From contig NZ_NWBU01000004.1 of assembly GCF_003050615.1 (NCBI RefSeq), forward strand, positions 868,001 through 932,000: a stretch of DNA of 64,000 bases, given 5' to 3'. The notes beneath the pieces are model-generated. The model saw nothing but the letters and a program-made list of their open reading frames with translations. It was not told the DNA's origin and ran no database searches. The position numbers and the translations under genes are program-made. This DNA comes from Sphingomonas oleivorans (GTDB lineage Bacteria; Pseudomonadota; Alphaproteobacteria; Sphingomonadales; Sphingomonadaceae). Each line of letters starts with the position of its first letter. Position 1 is the first letter of the stretch. This document shows, one piece after another, positions 37,946 to 48,029 of this stretch.

Positions 37946-40204
37946 ATGGACGAAGATTTCCGCCAGGCGGCACTGGATTATCATCGTCTGCCCCGCCCAG
38001 GCAAATTGTCCGTCGAGCCCACCAAGCGGATGGAGACGCAACGCGATCTGGCGCTCGCTTATTCGCCCGGCGTGGCCGCCGCCTGCGAGGCGATCGTCGC
38101 CGATCCGGACAAGGCGCGCGACTATACGGCGCGCGGCAATCTCGTCGCGGTCATCACCAACGGCACCGCCGTGCTCGGCCTCGGCAATATCGGCGCGCTC
38201 GCCTCCAAGCCGGTGATGGAGGGCAAGGTCGTCCTGTTCCGCAAATTCGCCGGGCTGGATGCGTTCGACATAGAGGTCGACGCGACCGACCCCGCTAAAT
38301 TCTGCGACGTCGTGGCGGCGCTCGAGCCGAGCTTCGGCGGCATCAACCTCGAAGACATCAAGGCCCCCGAATGTTTCGCGATCGAGGCGGAGCTGCGGCG
38401 CCGGATGAAGATCCCCGTCTTCCATGACGATCAGCATGGCACGGCGATCGTCTGTGCGGCGGCGGTGCGCAATGCGCTTCTCCTCCAGGGCAAGCGGATC
38501 GAGGATGTCCGGCTCGTCACCTCCGGCGCGGGTGCCGCCGCGCTCGCCTGCGTCGATCTGCTCGTCTCGATGGGGCTCCGGATCGAAAATGTCACGCTGA
38601 CGGATATCAAGGGCGTCATCCATGAAGGCCGCGATGCGGACATGCTGCCCAACATGGCGCGCTATGCCCGCGCGACCGACGCGCGCACGCTGGGCGAAGT
38701 GATTGCGGGCGCAGACATCTTCCTCGGCCTGTCCGCGCCGCGCGTGTTCAAGCCCGAATGGCTGCCGCTGCTCGCCGAAAAGCCGCTGATCCTAGCGATG
38801 GCCAATCCGGAGCCCGAAATCCTGCCCGAGCTGGTCCATGCCGCGCGGCCCGACGCGATCGTCGCCACCGGCCGTTCGGACTATCCGAACCAGGTCAACA
38901 ACGTCCTCTGCTTCCCCTATATCTTCCGCGGCGCGCTCGACGCGCAGGCGACCGAGATCAATGAGGCGATGAAGCATGCCGCGGTCGAGGCGCTGGCGGG
39001 CCTGGCGCGCGTCGAGCCGGAGGAGACGGTCGCCAATGCCTATGGCGGCCAGCCGCTGCTGTTCGGGCATGACCATATCATCCCCAAGCCTTTCGATCCG
39101 CGCCTGATCCTGGAAATCGCGCCCGCCGTCGCCAAGGCTGCGGCGGACAGCGGCGTGGCGCTCAGGCCGATCGCCGATCTCGACGCCTATCGCGAGCGGC
39201 TGTCGCGCTATTCCAATCGCTCGATCCAGCTCATGATGCCCGTGTTCGAGGCCGCGCGCCGCAATCTGAAGCGCGTCGCCTATGCCGCGGGCGAGAGCGA
39301 AGCGGTGCTGCGCGCGGCGCAGACGGTGGTCGACGAGCGGCTCGCCCGGCCGATACTGGTCGGCCGGCGCGAGGTGGTCACGCGCAGGATCGAGGCGCTC
39401 GGCCTACGTATCCGGATCGACCATGATATCGAGCTGTTCGATCCCACCGTGGAGACCGAGCTGTTCCTGAGGCTGGGCGACCGCTATGCCCGGCTGGTGG
39501 AGCGGCGCGGCGTGCCGCCCGAAGCCGCGCGCCGCCGGCTGCGCCAGCAGCCGAGCGTGGCAGCGGCAATGCTGCTCGAATCGGGCCGAGCCGATGCCGC
39601 GCTATGCGGCACCCCCGCCGACTGGTGGCGCGAGACGCGCTATGTGCTGGAAGCCATTCCGCGCGCCGAGGGGGTCGATCGTGTCTCGGCGCTCACCGCG
39701 CTGATCCACTCGGGCGGCACGCTCTTCTTCGCGGACACGCATCTCAACGTCGATCCGACGGCCGAGCAGGTCGCGGAAATCACGATGCTCGCCGCCGATC
39801 AGGTACGTCGCTTCGGCATCACGCCCAAGGTGGCGCTCGTATCCCATTCCAATTTCGGCGCATCGAGCTCGCCCACCGCGCGCAAGATGCGCCAGGCGCT
39901 GGCTCTGATCCGCACGCACGCGCCCGAGCTGGAGGTCGATGGCGAGATGCACGCCGATGCGGCGATCAATCCCGCCATCCGCGCCCGGTCGGTCCTGACG
40001 AGCGCGCTCGAAGGCGCTGCGAACCTGCTCGTCATGCCTTCGCTCGATGCCGCCAACATCGCGCTCACCCTGCTCTCCTCCGTGTCGAAGGGCTTGCCGG
40101 TGGGCCCGATCCTGCTCGGCATGGCCAAGCCGGTCCATGTCCTCGTGCCGAACACGACGACGCGCGGCATCGTCAACATGACCGCGCTCGCCGTAGCCGA
40201 TTGA
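37946..40204 (+). CDS. maeB: NADP-dependent malic enzyme with phosphotransacetylase-like domain (copy 2)
   Basis: The 752-residue product shares order and motifs with the copy at 26991: [26 protein letters not shown] and [16 protein letters not shown], then a full phosphotransacetylase-like domain with HSNFG and [19 protein letters not shown]. The two copies are clearly diverged but keep the catalytic signatures. ATG 37946 is preferred; a GTG lies three bases upstream. The gene follows dctA, so it probably channels imported malate to pyruvate and NADPH. Confidence 0.94.
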   Translation: MDEDFRQAALDYHRLPRPGKLSVEPTKRMETQRDLALAYSPGVAAACEAIVADPDKARDYTARGNLVAVITNGTAVLGLGNIGALASKPVMEGKVVLFRKFAGLDAFDIEVDATDPAKFCDVVAALEPSFGGINLEDIKAPECFAIEAELRRRMKIPVFHDDQHGTAIVCAAAVRNALLLQGKRIEDVRLVTSGAGAAALACVDLLVSMGLRIENVTLTDIKGVIHEGRDADMLPNMARYARATDARTLGEVIAGADIFLGLSAPRVFKPEWLPLLAEKPLILAMANPEPEILPELVHAARPDAIVATGRSDYPNQVNNVLCFPYIFRGALDAQATEINEAMKHAAVEALAGLARVEPEETVANAYGGQPLLFGHDHIIPKPFDPRLILEIAPAVAKAAADSGVALRPIADLDAYRERLSRYSNRSIQLMMPVFEAARRNLKRVAYAAGESEAVLRAAQTVVDERLARPILVGRREVVTRRIEALGLRIRIDHDIELFDPTVETELFLRLGDRYARLVERRGVPPEAARRRLRQQPSVAAAMLLESGRADAALCGTPADWWRETRYVLEAIPRAEGVDRVSALTALIHSGGTLFFADTHLNVDPTAEQVAEITMLAADQVRRFGITPKVALVSHSNFGASSSPTARKMRQALALIRTHAPELEVDGEMHADAAINPAIRARSVLTSALEGAANLLVMPSLDAANIALTLLSSVSKGLPVGPILLGMAKPVHVLVPNTTTRGIVNMTALAVAD

Positions 40205-40257
40205 GCGTTCGTTCGAGGAGGGGGCCAGCCTCGAACGCCCCGACCTCGAACGGGCGC

Positions 40258-40734
40258 TCAGGCCTCGACCGGCTTGGCCCGGCGGCGACGCGCCGGCTTT
40301 ACGGCCGGCGCCTCTTGCACCGGCGCCGACCCGGCCTCACGCTTGCGCCCGAGGCCGATCGCATGGGCGAGATGGCGCCGTTTCTCGGCATAGGCTGGCG
40401 CCACCATCGGATAATCGGCCGGCAGCTTCCATTTCGCGCGATATTCCTCGGGCGACATGTCGTAATTGGTGCGCAGATAGCGCTTCAGCATCGTCAGCTT
40501 CTTCCCGTCCTCCAGGCAGACGATATAATCGGGCCTGATCGAGGCACGGATCGAGACGGCGGGCGCCTGCTGTCGCGCCGGTTCCTCGACAGGCGCGCCA
40601 AGCCCACCCAATGCGCCATGTACCTTGCCGATCAGTTCAGGAAGTTCGTTCATCGCCACGCGATTATGGGCGACATGCGCCGCGACGATATCAGCAGTCA
40701 ATGCAATAAGCCGATTGTCGGTTTGTTCAGCCAT
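40258..40734 (-). CDS. mucR: MucR/Ros-family transcriptional regulator with altered zinc site
   Basis: The 158-residue protein has the MucR fold region (residues 65-110) and basic C-terminus (RKREAG, ARRRRAK). MucR/Ros proteins are global repressors, often acting on AT-rich DNA. In the motif CLEDGKKLTMLKRYLRTNYD, Cys73 is kept, but the positions of the two Ros zinc-binding His residues are Tyr86 and Tyr91, and the second Cys position is Asp76. AGGAG precedes the ATG. The AT-rich stretch upstream may be its own operator. Confidence 0.9.
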   Translation of the reverse strand: MAEQTDNRLIALTADIVAAHVAHNRVAMNELPELIGKVHGALGGLGAPVEEPARQQAPAVSIRASIRPDYIVCLEDGKKLTMLKRYLRTNYDMSPEEYRAKWKLPADYPMVAPAYAEKRRHLAHAIGLGRKREAGSAPVQEAPAVKPARRRRAKPVEA

Positions 40735-41146
40735 AGGACTCCTCGCCAAGAAAGATTAGGACGCACGCTGCCGTACATTACGCTCGACATGTTCTTCCCA
40801 TTCCAAGCCCGGACCAAGCCAGACTTTGCGTTATTTATATAGTTTTTTTGATGCTGCTCGACTTATCGCCTGCATCATCCTCTATTACATATATGCATCG
40901 AAACCCTTTTTCTAGATGGGATCTCGCTTGGAATATTATGCCATCCGGCATGATGGATCATGAATATCCGCCTTATTCCGTTGGAGAATTGCATGCTGCA
41001 TCACAGCAACAATCGGGAGTCTTTGCGGAAGACCGGATAAGATCGGGGATGCGACCGCTCATCGCGCCGCCGGGCATGCGATGCGGCCTCGCGAAAAGCT
41101 GCGCTCAACTCTGGCTCTTTTGCCCGCTTCAGCCTAATTCGCGCCC
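40735..41146. other. AT-rich intergenic patch between mucR and glnD, with weak ORF
   Basis: From about 40829 to 41010 the DNA is much richer in A and T than its neighbours, with poly-T, ttatttatatag, and the palindrome catgatggatcatg (40949-40962). On the minus strand tataaat-like sequences could be the mucR promoter. A plus-strand ORF (ATG 40851 to stop 41150) uses codons unlike its neighbours and ends in an ATGA overlap with glnD. No family is recognised; I do not call it a gene. Possible MucR-bound DNA or a transferred remnant. Confidence 0.5.
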
Positions 41147-43912
41147 ATGAGCACGCGCTTCGATGCCCTGCCCCAGCGCCGCGCGATCATCGATCGGCGC
41201 GCGGTCGCGGACGTGCTGGCGGCACTGCTGCCGGGCGAGGAGGATAGCGCCGCGCTGCGCGCCGCCGCCACGCCGCTCTTCAAGCAGGCGCTCGAGCAGG
41301 GCCGCGCCGAAATCGCCCGCCGGCTCGAGGCCACGCCCACCAGCGGCAGCCAGATCGCTGCCTCCTACGCCTTCCTCACCGATCAGCTATTGCGCCTGAT
41401 CTTCGATTTCACCGTCGAGCGCCTCTATCCCAATTCCAATCCGACCGCGGCCGAGCGGCTCACGCTGCTCGCGGTCGGCGGCTATGGGCGAGGCGAGATG
41501 GCGCTCCATTCCGATGTCGACATCGCCTTCCTCACCCCCTGGAAACAGACCGGCTGGGCCGAGCAGGTGATCGAATCGATGCTCTACATATTGTGGGATC
41601 TGGGGCTGAAGCTGGGCCAGTCCAGCCGCTCGATCGACGATATGGTCCGCATGGCCAAATCGGATCTCACCATCCGCACGGCGCTGCTCGAGGCGCGCTT
41701 CGTTTGGGGCGACGAGGCGCTCTATGACGAAGCGTCACGCCGCTTCGACCGCAATGTGATGGCCGGCACGACGCGCAGCTTCGTCGCCGAGAAGCTCGCC
41801 GAGCGCAATGCGCGGCATGAGCGGATGGGGGACAGCCGCTATGTCGTGGAACCCAATTTGAAGGAGGGCAAGGGCGGCCTGCGCGATCTCCACACGCTCT
41901 TTTGGATCGGCAAATATGCCTATCAGGTCCGCTCCGTGCCCGAGCTGGTCGACAAGGGCCTGCTCACCCGCGACGAGCTGCGCCGCTTCCGGCGCGCGGA
42001 AAATTTCCTATGGGCGGTGCGCTGCCACCTCCACATCCTCGCCCGCCGGGCCGAGGATCGGCTGACCTTCGACGTCCAGTCCGAAATCGCCCGCCGGATG
42101 CATTATGCCGATCGGCCGGGCCGCTCCGCGGTCGAGCGCTTCATGCATCATTATTTCCTCACCGCGAAGCAGGTGGGGGATCTCACCGGCCTGTTCCTGG
42201 CGCATCTGGACGAGCAGTTCGCCGCGCGCGGGCGGCGCTTCGGCCTAGTCGGGGTCCGTCGCCGCAAGCCCCGGCAGCTCGAAGGCTTCGTGCTCGATCG
42301 CGGCCGGCTCGCCGCCCCGACGGACGAATTCTTCAACGAGGATCCCGTCCGCCTGCTCAAGCTGTTCGCGCTGGCGGATCGCCACGGCCTGGAAGTCCAT
42401 CCGCTCACCATGCGCCAGGCAGGGCGCGACGCGCGGCTGATCGATCATGGCGTGCGTTCCGATCCGCGCGCCAACGCGCTGTTCATGGATGTGCTGACGA
42501 GCCCGCGCGATCCCGAAACGGTGCTGCGCTGGATGAACGAGGCCGGCGTGTTCGGCCGCTTCGTCCCCGATTTCGGTCGTGTCGTGGCGCAGATGCAGTT
42601 CGACATGTATCATCATTATACGGTCGACGAACATTCGATCCGGGCGCTCGGCCTGCTCTCTCGCATCGAACAGGGGAAGCTGGCGCAGGATCTGCCGATG
42701 CCGACCGCGGTGATGCGGCAGATCGTCTCGCGCCGCGTGCTCTATGTCGCGGTGCTGCTGCACGACATCGCCAAGGGGCGCGGCGGCGATCACAGCATAT
42801 TGGGCGCGGAGGTGGCGGAACGGCTCTGCCCCCGCTTCGGCCTGACCGCGGCCGAGACGGAAACCGTCGCCTGGCTGGTGCGCTACCATCTGCTGATGTC
42901 CGCCACCGCCTTCAAGCGCGACCTTGCGGACTTCAAGACGATCCTCGACTTCGCGGAGATCGTGCAGTCGCCCGAGCGGCTCCGCCTGCTCCTCCTGCTC
43001 ACCGTAGTGGATATCAGCGCGGTCGGCCCGGGCATATGGAATGGCTGGAAGCGCCAGCTATTGGGCGATCTCTATGACGCGGCCGAGGAAGTGCTCGGCC
43101 CGGGCCACAAGCAAAGGTGCCGCAGCGAACGGATCGCGCTCAAGCGGACCCAGCTCATGCAGGAGTTGGGCTGGCCCGAGGCGCAGTTCGAAACCTTCGC
43201 CAATCGCCTGCCCGAATCCTATTGGGTGGCCGAAAGCACCGACATAATGGAGCGCAATGCGCGCCTGATCGCTGCCGCGGATGCCGCCGAGAAGCGGCTG
43301 TCGATCGCCTCCCAGGCCGATCCGGATCGCGGCGCCACGCTGGTGACGGTCTATACGAGCGACCATCCCGGCCTCTTCTATCGCATCGCCGGCGCGATCC
43401 ACCTCGCCGGCGGCAACATCATCGATGCGCGGATCCACACCACGCGCGATGGCATGGCGCTCGACAATCTGCTCGTGCAGGATCCGTTCGGCCGACCGTT
43501 CGACGATTATGACCGGCTGGCGCGGCTGAAACAGGGTATCGAGGATGCTCTGGCCAATCGCAGCAAGCTGGCCGACCGGCTCGCCGCCAAGCCGTCCGCC
43601 CGCACCCGGGCGGAGGCTTTCCCGATCGAGCCCAACATCCTCATCGATAACAAGGCGTCGAACCGCTATACGGTGGTCGAGGTCCATGCCCGCGACCGGC
43701 CGGCGCTGCTCCACGCGCTCGCCCATGCGCTCTTCCAGGCGAAGGTGACGATCTATTCGGCGCATATCGCCACTTATGGCGAGCGCGCGGTCGACGTCTT
43801 CTATCTGACCGATCTGATCGGCGACAAGATCGTGAGCCAAAGCCGGCTGAGGACGCTCGAACGGCTCCTCCTCGAAGCCGCCGAGGGCAAGATCGCCAAG
43901 CGCGCGGCCTGA
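41147..43912 (+). CDS. glnD: [Protein-PII] uridylyltransferase / uridylyl-removing enzyme
   Basis: GlnD modifies PII proteins in response to glutamine. The 921-residue protein has the nucleotidyltransferase motif GGYGRGE (111-117) with DVD (123-125), a GlnE-like middle, an HD domain (LLHDIAKGRGGDHS, His539/Asp540) for uridylyl removal, and two C-terminal ACT domains (TVYTSDHPGLFYRIAGAI; EVHARDRPALLHALAHALF). All functional parts are complete. The start is ATG 41147. Confidence 0.96.
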   Translation: MSTRFDALPQRRAIIDRRAVADVLAALLPGEEDSAALRAAATPLFKQALEQGRAEIARRLEATPTSGSQIAASYAFLTDQLLRLIFDFTVERLYPNSNPTAAERLTLLAVGGYGRGEMALHSDVDIAFLTPWKQTGWAEQVIESMLYILWDLGLKLGQSSRSIDDMVRMAKSDLTIRTALLEARFVWGDEALYDEASRRFDRNVMAGTTRSFVAEKLAERNARHERMGDSRYVVEPNLKEGKGGLRDLHTLFWIGKYAYQVRSVPELVDKGLLTRDELRRFRRAENFLWAVRCHLHILARRAEDRLTFDVQSEIARRMHYADRPGRSAVERFMHHYFLTAKQVGDLTGLFLAHLDEQFAARGRRFGLVGVRRRKPRQLEGFVLDRGRLAAPTDEFFNEDPVRLLKLFALADRHGLEVHPLTMRQAGRDARLIDHGVRSDPRANALFMDVLTSPRDPETVLRWMNEAGVFGRFVPDFGRVVAQMQFDMYHHYTVDEHSIRALGLLSRIEQGKLAQDLPMPTAVMRQIVSRRVLYVAVLLHDIAKGRGGDHSILGAEVAERLCPRFGLTAAETETVAWLVRYHLLMSATAFKRDLADFKTILDFAEIVQSPERLRLLLLLTVVDISAVGPGIWNGWKRQLLGDLYDAAEEVLGPGHKQRCRSERIALKRTQLMQELGWPEAQFETFANRLPESYWVAESTDIMERNARLIAAADAAEKRLSIASQADPDRGATLVTVYTSDHPGLFYRIAGAIHLAGGNIIDARIHTTRDGMALDNLLVQDPFGRPFDDYDRLARLKQGIEDALANRSKLADRLAAKPSARTRAEAFPIEPNILIDNKASNRYTVVEVHARDRPALLHALAHALFQAKVTIYSAHIATYGERAVDVFYLTDLIGDKIVSQSRLRTLERLLLEAAEGKIAKRAA

Positions 43913-43940
43913 GCCCTCCCCCCAGCCGGAAGGAGGGCTC
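43911..43940. terminator. Hairpin between convergent glnD and TonB receptor
   Basis: A 9-bp stem gagccctcc/ggagggctc overlaps the glnD stop and lies just before the TonB receptor stop. It is similar in composition to other C-rich hairpins here and can serve both converging transcripts. Confidence 0.5.
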
Positions 43941-43945
43941 CCGCC

Positions 43946-46585
43946 TCAGAAGCGCGTGCGCGCCGTCACGCCATAGGTGCGCGGCTCAGCCAGGAAGGCG
44001 CCGTAAAGCTGCGTCCCCGTCGCCTGATAGCCTTGGGCCACGCCGCGCGCCGTATTGAACGCGCCCCCCGGCTGCACCGGCGCGTCGAACGCCACCTGCT
44101 TGTAGAGCGTGTCGAACAGGTTGTTCGCCCAGAATTCGAGGCTCCACCCGGCATCCGCATGCCGCACGCCAATGCGCGCATTGACCGTCGCGACGCCCTG
44201 CTGCTCCTTCTCCAGGTCGAGATCCGATCCGGTATTGATCCGGCTCTGATAGCGCATATCGGCATAGAGCAGGCCGGAAAGCCCGCCGCTGCCGATCGGC
44301 GGCGTCCAGCCGAACGATCCCGTCACCGTATGGAGCGGCGCGTTGGACAGGCCCCGCCCGGGGAGCTGGAACAGCGCGGCGCCGATCGCACGCCCGCCCA
44401 CGCCCGCCAGATCCTTGGCATAGCGCGTGTCGGCCAGCGTATAGCCGATATTCACCGACAGGTCGGGCGCCGGCCGCAAATAGGCCTCCACCTCCACGCC
44501 GCGCGAGGTCACGCCCGGCTTCTTTTCTCCCACGCACGCGCTGTTGCCGCCGATATTGTCGCTGTCCGATCCCGGACCGCCCGCCAGCGCGCCGCAGCCC
44601 TCGATATTCTCGACGATGAAATTGGCGCCGGAGAAGATGTTGAGCTGGAAGTCGTCGAACCGCTGGTAGAAGGCCGCGACATTCAGGTCGAAGCGCCGCC
44701 CGTTGAACTTGGCGCCGATCTCGAGCGCATCCACCTTCTCGGCGGCGAAGCGCAGCGACCGGGCGGAGGGCGCCGCCGGAGTGAGCGCCGCGCGATCGAG
44801 GTTGAAGCCCCCCGCCTTATAGCCGCGCGCATAGCTCGCATAAGTGAGCAACCGCTCCACCGGCCGATAGGAGAGGATCGCGGTGCCCGTCAGCTCATCC
44901 TCGCCCCGCCGGTCGGCGAGCGTCGCGGAAGTGATCGGCGCCACGACGCAGCCGAGCGAGATGATCGTCCCCGCCGCCGTGCGGATCGCGGCCGGCTGCG
45001 CCGGATCGTCGCGCAGCGCGGCGAGCTGCGCCGCATTGGTGGCGCAGGTGGAGGCCGCGGCCGGGCTGCCGTTCAGCGATGCGGAAAGCCTCTTGCGCTC
45101 ATTGGTGTAGCGCAGGCCGAGCGTCAGGTTCAGCCGGTCGGTCAAGGTCACGACATTATGCGTGAACAGCGCCCAGTTGCGGCTGCGCTGGACATAGCGG
45201 TCCGATCCCGCCCCCGCCGACGTGATTCCCGCCAGCCGGTCGAGCCCGGCGAGCAGGGTCGCGCCCGAAGCCGAGGAGGCGAGCGACGCACGCGTCGCGG
45301 GCGAGAGACAGCCGGGCGATGCGGGGCTGAGCCCCCCCAGCCCATTCGCGGTCAGGCAGGCGGTATAGCGGCCATAGTCCGCGCCATATTGGAGATTGTC
45401 GGCATAGTTCAGCCGCTCATCGGCGAAATAGCCGCCGACCAGCCAGTCGACCGGCCCCGCCTCGCCCTGCATCCGCACTTCCTGGCTGAAGGTGTGGAAG
45501 CGCACGCCCGCCGATCCGTCGTCGGGCCGGGCGAGAATGTCGAGCCCGGTGAAGTCGCCATCCTGGCCGCGCAGCCAGCGCCAGTCGCGCCAGGCGCTGA
45601 TCGAGGTCAGCGTCGCATCCCCAAGATCATAATCGACCTGCCCCGAAATGCCCCGGTCGCGCACGTCGGAACGGAAGCTCCGCCCGGGCGTCACCGCCGC
45701 GCGACGGCTATCGGGGTCCTCCACGACGATCCCGCCAAGCTGCCGTTCCAGCGCGGCGATGCTCGACGGGCTGACGGCAAGCGTCCCATCCGCATTGCGC
45801 CTTATGTTGCGCGTCGGCTGATAGGGCGCGGCGCAACATTCCTCATCGCGCTCGGCATAATCGGCGATGATCCGCGCCGTCAGCGGCCCGCCCTGATCGA
45901 ACAGCAATTGCCCGCGCAGCAGCCAGCGGTCGCGATCATTGATGTCGCGCCCCGAAACGACGTCGCGGACGAAGCCGTCGCGCTTCACATAGGTGCCATC
46001 GATCCGATAGGCGACGCCCGTTACGAGCGGCCCCGTCAGGCCGAGCTGGAAGCGGCGATAATCATAATTGCCATAGCTCGCCTCGGCTGTCCCTTCTTCC
46101 TCGAACTTGGGCCGGGCGGTGATGACCTGGATCAGGCCGGCGGACGCGTTGCGGCCGAACAGCGTGCCCTGCGGCCCGCGCGCCACCTCGATCCGCTCGA
46201 CCGCGCCGAGCTCGGTCAGCGCCACGCCGCTGCGCGCGCGATAGACGCCGTCGACGAAGGTCGCGACCGAGCTTTCGAGGCCGGCATTGTCGCCCACCGT
46301 ACCGATGCCGCGAATGCGCGCCGCGCCGCCCGCCGCCTCGGTCGAGCTGGACGAGAGCAGCAGCGACGGTGAAAGCTGGACAAGCCCGCGCGTGTCGCTC
46401 GCGCCTGACAATTGCAGCGCCTCGCCCGAAACGGCGGAGACGGCCAGCGGCACCGACGACAGCGCCTCGCTGCGCTTGGTGGCGGTCACGATGATCTCAC
46501 CCTGCCCTGTGGCTTCGGGGGTCTGGGACTGCGCCAGGACGGGTACCGCAATCAGCGACAAGGCCGCCGGCGAAAACCGGATCAT
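43946..46585 (-). CDS. TonB-dependent outer-membrane receptor
   Basis: The 879-residue product has a signal peptide (MIRFSPAALSLIAVPVLAQ), a TonB-box-like EIIVTATKR, a plug domain (about 30-150, with DTRGLVQLSPSL, VERIEVARGPQGTLFGRNASAGLIQVI in parts) and a 22-strand-type barrel ending ...YGVTARTRF with a C-terminal aromatic residue. Paired cysteines occur in predicted loops (CLTANGLGG, CGALAGG). The ligand is unknown; no transport genes or sensor lie beside it. The ATG at 46585 is used; the TTG two codons upstream is unlikely. Confidence 0.9.
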   Translation of the reverse strand: MIRFSPAALSLIAVPVLAQSQTPEATGQGEIIVTATKRSEALSSVPLAVSAVSGEALQLSGASDTRGLVQLSPSLLLSSSSTEAAGGAARIRGIGTVGDNAGLESSVATFVDGVYRARSGVALTELGAVERIEVARGPQGTLFGRNASAGLIQVITARPKFEEEGTAEASYGNYDYRRFQLGLTGPLVTGVAYRIDGTYVKRDGFVRDVVSGRDINDRDRWLLRGQLLFDQGGPLTARIIADYAERDEECCAAPYQPTRNIRRNADGTLAVSPSSIAALERQLGGIVVEDPDSRRAAVTPGRSFRSDVRDRGISGQVDYDLGDATLTSISAWRDWRWLRGQDGDFTGLDILARPDDGSAGVRFHTFSQEVRMQGEAGPVDWLVGGYFADERLNYADNLQYGADYGRYTACLTANGLGGLSPASPGCLSPATRASLASSASGATLLAGLDRLAGITSAGAGSDRYVQRSRNWALFTHNVVTLTDRLNLTLGLRYTNERKRLSASLNGSPAAASTCATNAAQLAALRDDPAQPAAIRTAAGTIISLGCVVAPITSATLADRRGEDELTGTAILSYRPVERLLTYASYARGYKAGGFNLDRAALTPAAPSARSLRFAAEKVDALEIGAKFNGRRFDLNVAAFYQRFDDFQLNIFSGANFIVENIEGCGALAGGPGSDSDNIGGNSACVGEKKPGVTSRGVEVEAYLRPAPDLSVNIGYTLADTRYAKDLAGVGGRAIGAALFQLPGRGLSNAPLHTVTGSFGWTPPIGSGGLSGLLYADMRYQSRINTGSDLDLEKEQQGVATVNARIGVRHADAGWSLEFWANNLFDTLYKQVAFDAPVQPGGAFNTARGVAQGYQATGTQLYGAFLAEPRTYGVTARTRF

Positions 46586-46732
46586 TTTCAATGAAATTCC
46601 CCCTGATTACGAAATTATATGTCTCATTCTTCAGCGGCGGCGCCCCTAGACGCCTGCCGATGAGCTTGCCAAGCGAAATGAGTTGAGCCGTTATTCGGGT
46701 CGCAAGCGGAATGATCGGCAAGGGAGCGAGCG

Positions 46733-47119
46733 ATGGGCATTACGGGAATCGGCGGGCTGTTCTTCCGGGCGGCGGATCCGGACGCGCTATCGCTTTGGTA
46801 TCGCACGCATCTTGGGATCAGCGCCGGCTGCAATACCGAGGGTGAGGGCGATCCCGAGGACTGGTGGTGGCGCACCGCCGCAGGCCCCACCGTCTTCGCT
46901 CCCTTCCGCGCCACGACCGATTATTTTCCGGCCGACCGGCAATGGATGGTCAATCTGCGTGTGGACGGGCTCGATGCGCTGCTCGATCGCCTGCGTGCTG
47001 CGGGGATCGAGATCGTCACCAAGGCCGAATGGGATTCGCTCGAAACCGGCCGCTTCGCCCGCATCCACGATCCCGAGGGCAATCCGATCGAATTATGGGA
47101 GCCACCTGCGGGCCTCTGA
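46733..47119 (+). CDS. VOC/glyoxalase-like family protein
   Basis: This 128-residue protein has the paired beta-alpha-beta-beta-beta units of the VOC fold: GIGGLFFRAADPDALSLWYRTHLG in the first half, and the closing motif ARIHDPEGNPIELWEP, typical of glyoxalase/bleomycin resistance-like proteins. Substrate cannot be assigned. AGGGAGCGAG precedes the ATG. It is divergent from the TonB receptor and followed by a REP-like hairpin. Confidence 0.87.
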   Translation: MGITGIGGLFFRAADPDALSLWYRTHLGISAGCNTEGEGDPEDWWWRTAAGPTVFAPFRATTDYFPADRQWMVNLRVDGLDALLDRLRAAGIEIVTKAEWDSLETGRFARIHDPEGNPIELWEPPAGL

Positions 47120-47130
47120 TCGATCCCTCG

Positions 47131-47152
47131 CCCTGGCAAAGCAGGGATGACG
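47131..47152. repeat. REP-like hairpin between VOC gene and purU
   Basis: A 5-bp stem ccctg/caggg with a 6-base loop, ending gcagggatgacgg, the same 13 bases as the right end of the element at 20990. It lies between two convergent genes. Confidence 0.55.
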
Positions 47153-47156
47153 GATT

Positions 47157-48029
47157 TTAGCGAAACACCACCGTCCGCATGCCGTTGAGCAGCACCCGCC
47201 GCTCGGCATGCCAGCTCACGGCGCGGGCGAGCACGATCGATTCGATGTCGCGTCCGGCGGCCACCATCTGCTCGGCGGTGGTGGCATGGCTGATCCGCGT
47301 CACCTCCTGCTCGATGATCGGCCCCTCGTCGAGATCGGCGGTGACATAATGGGCGGTCGCCCCGATCAACTTCACGCCGCGCGCATGCGCCTGATGATAG
47401 GGCTTGGCGCCCTTGAAGCTGGGCAGGAAGCTGTGATGGATATTGATGATCCGTCCGGCGAGCCGGGTGGAAAGCTCATCCGACAGCACCTGCATATAGC
47501 GCGCGAGCACCACCAGCTCCGCCTCTTCCGCCTCGTACAGCGCCATCAGCGCCGCCTCGGCCTCGGCCTTGGTCTCGCGCGTCACCGGGATGTGGTGGAA
47601 GGGGATGCCTGCGGTCGCGGCGACGCCCTCGAAATCGCGATGGTTGGAAACGATCGCAACGATATCGAGCGGTAGGCTGTCCGTCGCATGGCGGAAAAGC
47701 AGGTCGTTCAGGCAATGGCCGAAGCGCGACACCATCAATATGGTGCGCACCTTCTCGGCTGCGTCGTCGATCCGCCAGTCCATGCCGTAACGGCGCGCGA
47801 TCGCCGCGAATCCGCCGCGCAGCGTGGGCAGGTCCACCCCGCCTTCGCTCGCCACGACGACACGCATGAAGAAACGACCGCTCTCCAGATCGTCATATTG
47901 CGCGGATTCGAGGATGTTGCAGTCCTGGCTCGCCAGATATCCCGCGACCGCGGCGACGATGCCGCGCTCGTCGGGACAGCCGAGCGTCAGTATGTAGCGG
48001 GCCCCATCCCCCGGAAGAGCCTCAGCCAT
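47157..48029 (-). CDS. purU: Formyltetrahydrofolate deformylase
   Basis: PurU hydrolyses 10-formyl-THF to formate and THF. The 290-residue product has an N-terminal ACT domain (ILTLGCPDERGIVAAVAGYLA) and a formyltransferase domain with the catalytic residues Asn196, His198 (INIHHSFLPSF) and Asp234 (DLDEGPI). GAKPYHQAHARGVKLIGATAHY is diagnostic. Its ATG overlaps the infC stop by one base (TAATG). Confidence 0.95.
   Translation of the reverse strand: MAEALPGDGARYILTLGCPDERGIVAAVAGYLASQDCNILESAQYDDLESGRFFMRVVVASEGGVDLPTLRGGFAAIARRYGMDWRIDDAAEKVRTILMVSRFGHCLNDLLFRHATDSLPLDIVAIVSNHRDFEGVAATAGIPFHHIPVTRETKAEAEAALMALYEAEEAELVVLARYMQVLSDELSTRLAGRIINIHHSFLPSFKGAKPYHQAHARGVKLIGATAHYVTADLDEGPIIEQEVTRISHATTAEQMVAAGRDIESIVLARAVSWHAERRVLLNGMRTVVFR

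Noticed and set aside
40848-41150. ORF of 100 codons ending at the glnD start
   Set aside because: Codon use and composition are unlike coding DNA here, no family match; kept only as an observation on the AT-rich patch.
44033-46372. A 779-codon plus-strand frame across the TonB receptor
   Set aside because: Antisense shadow; composition typical of GC-rich opposite strands.
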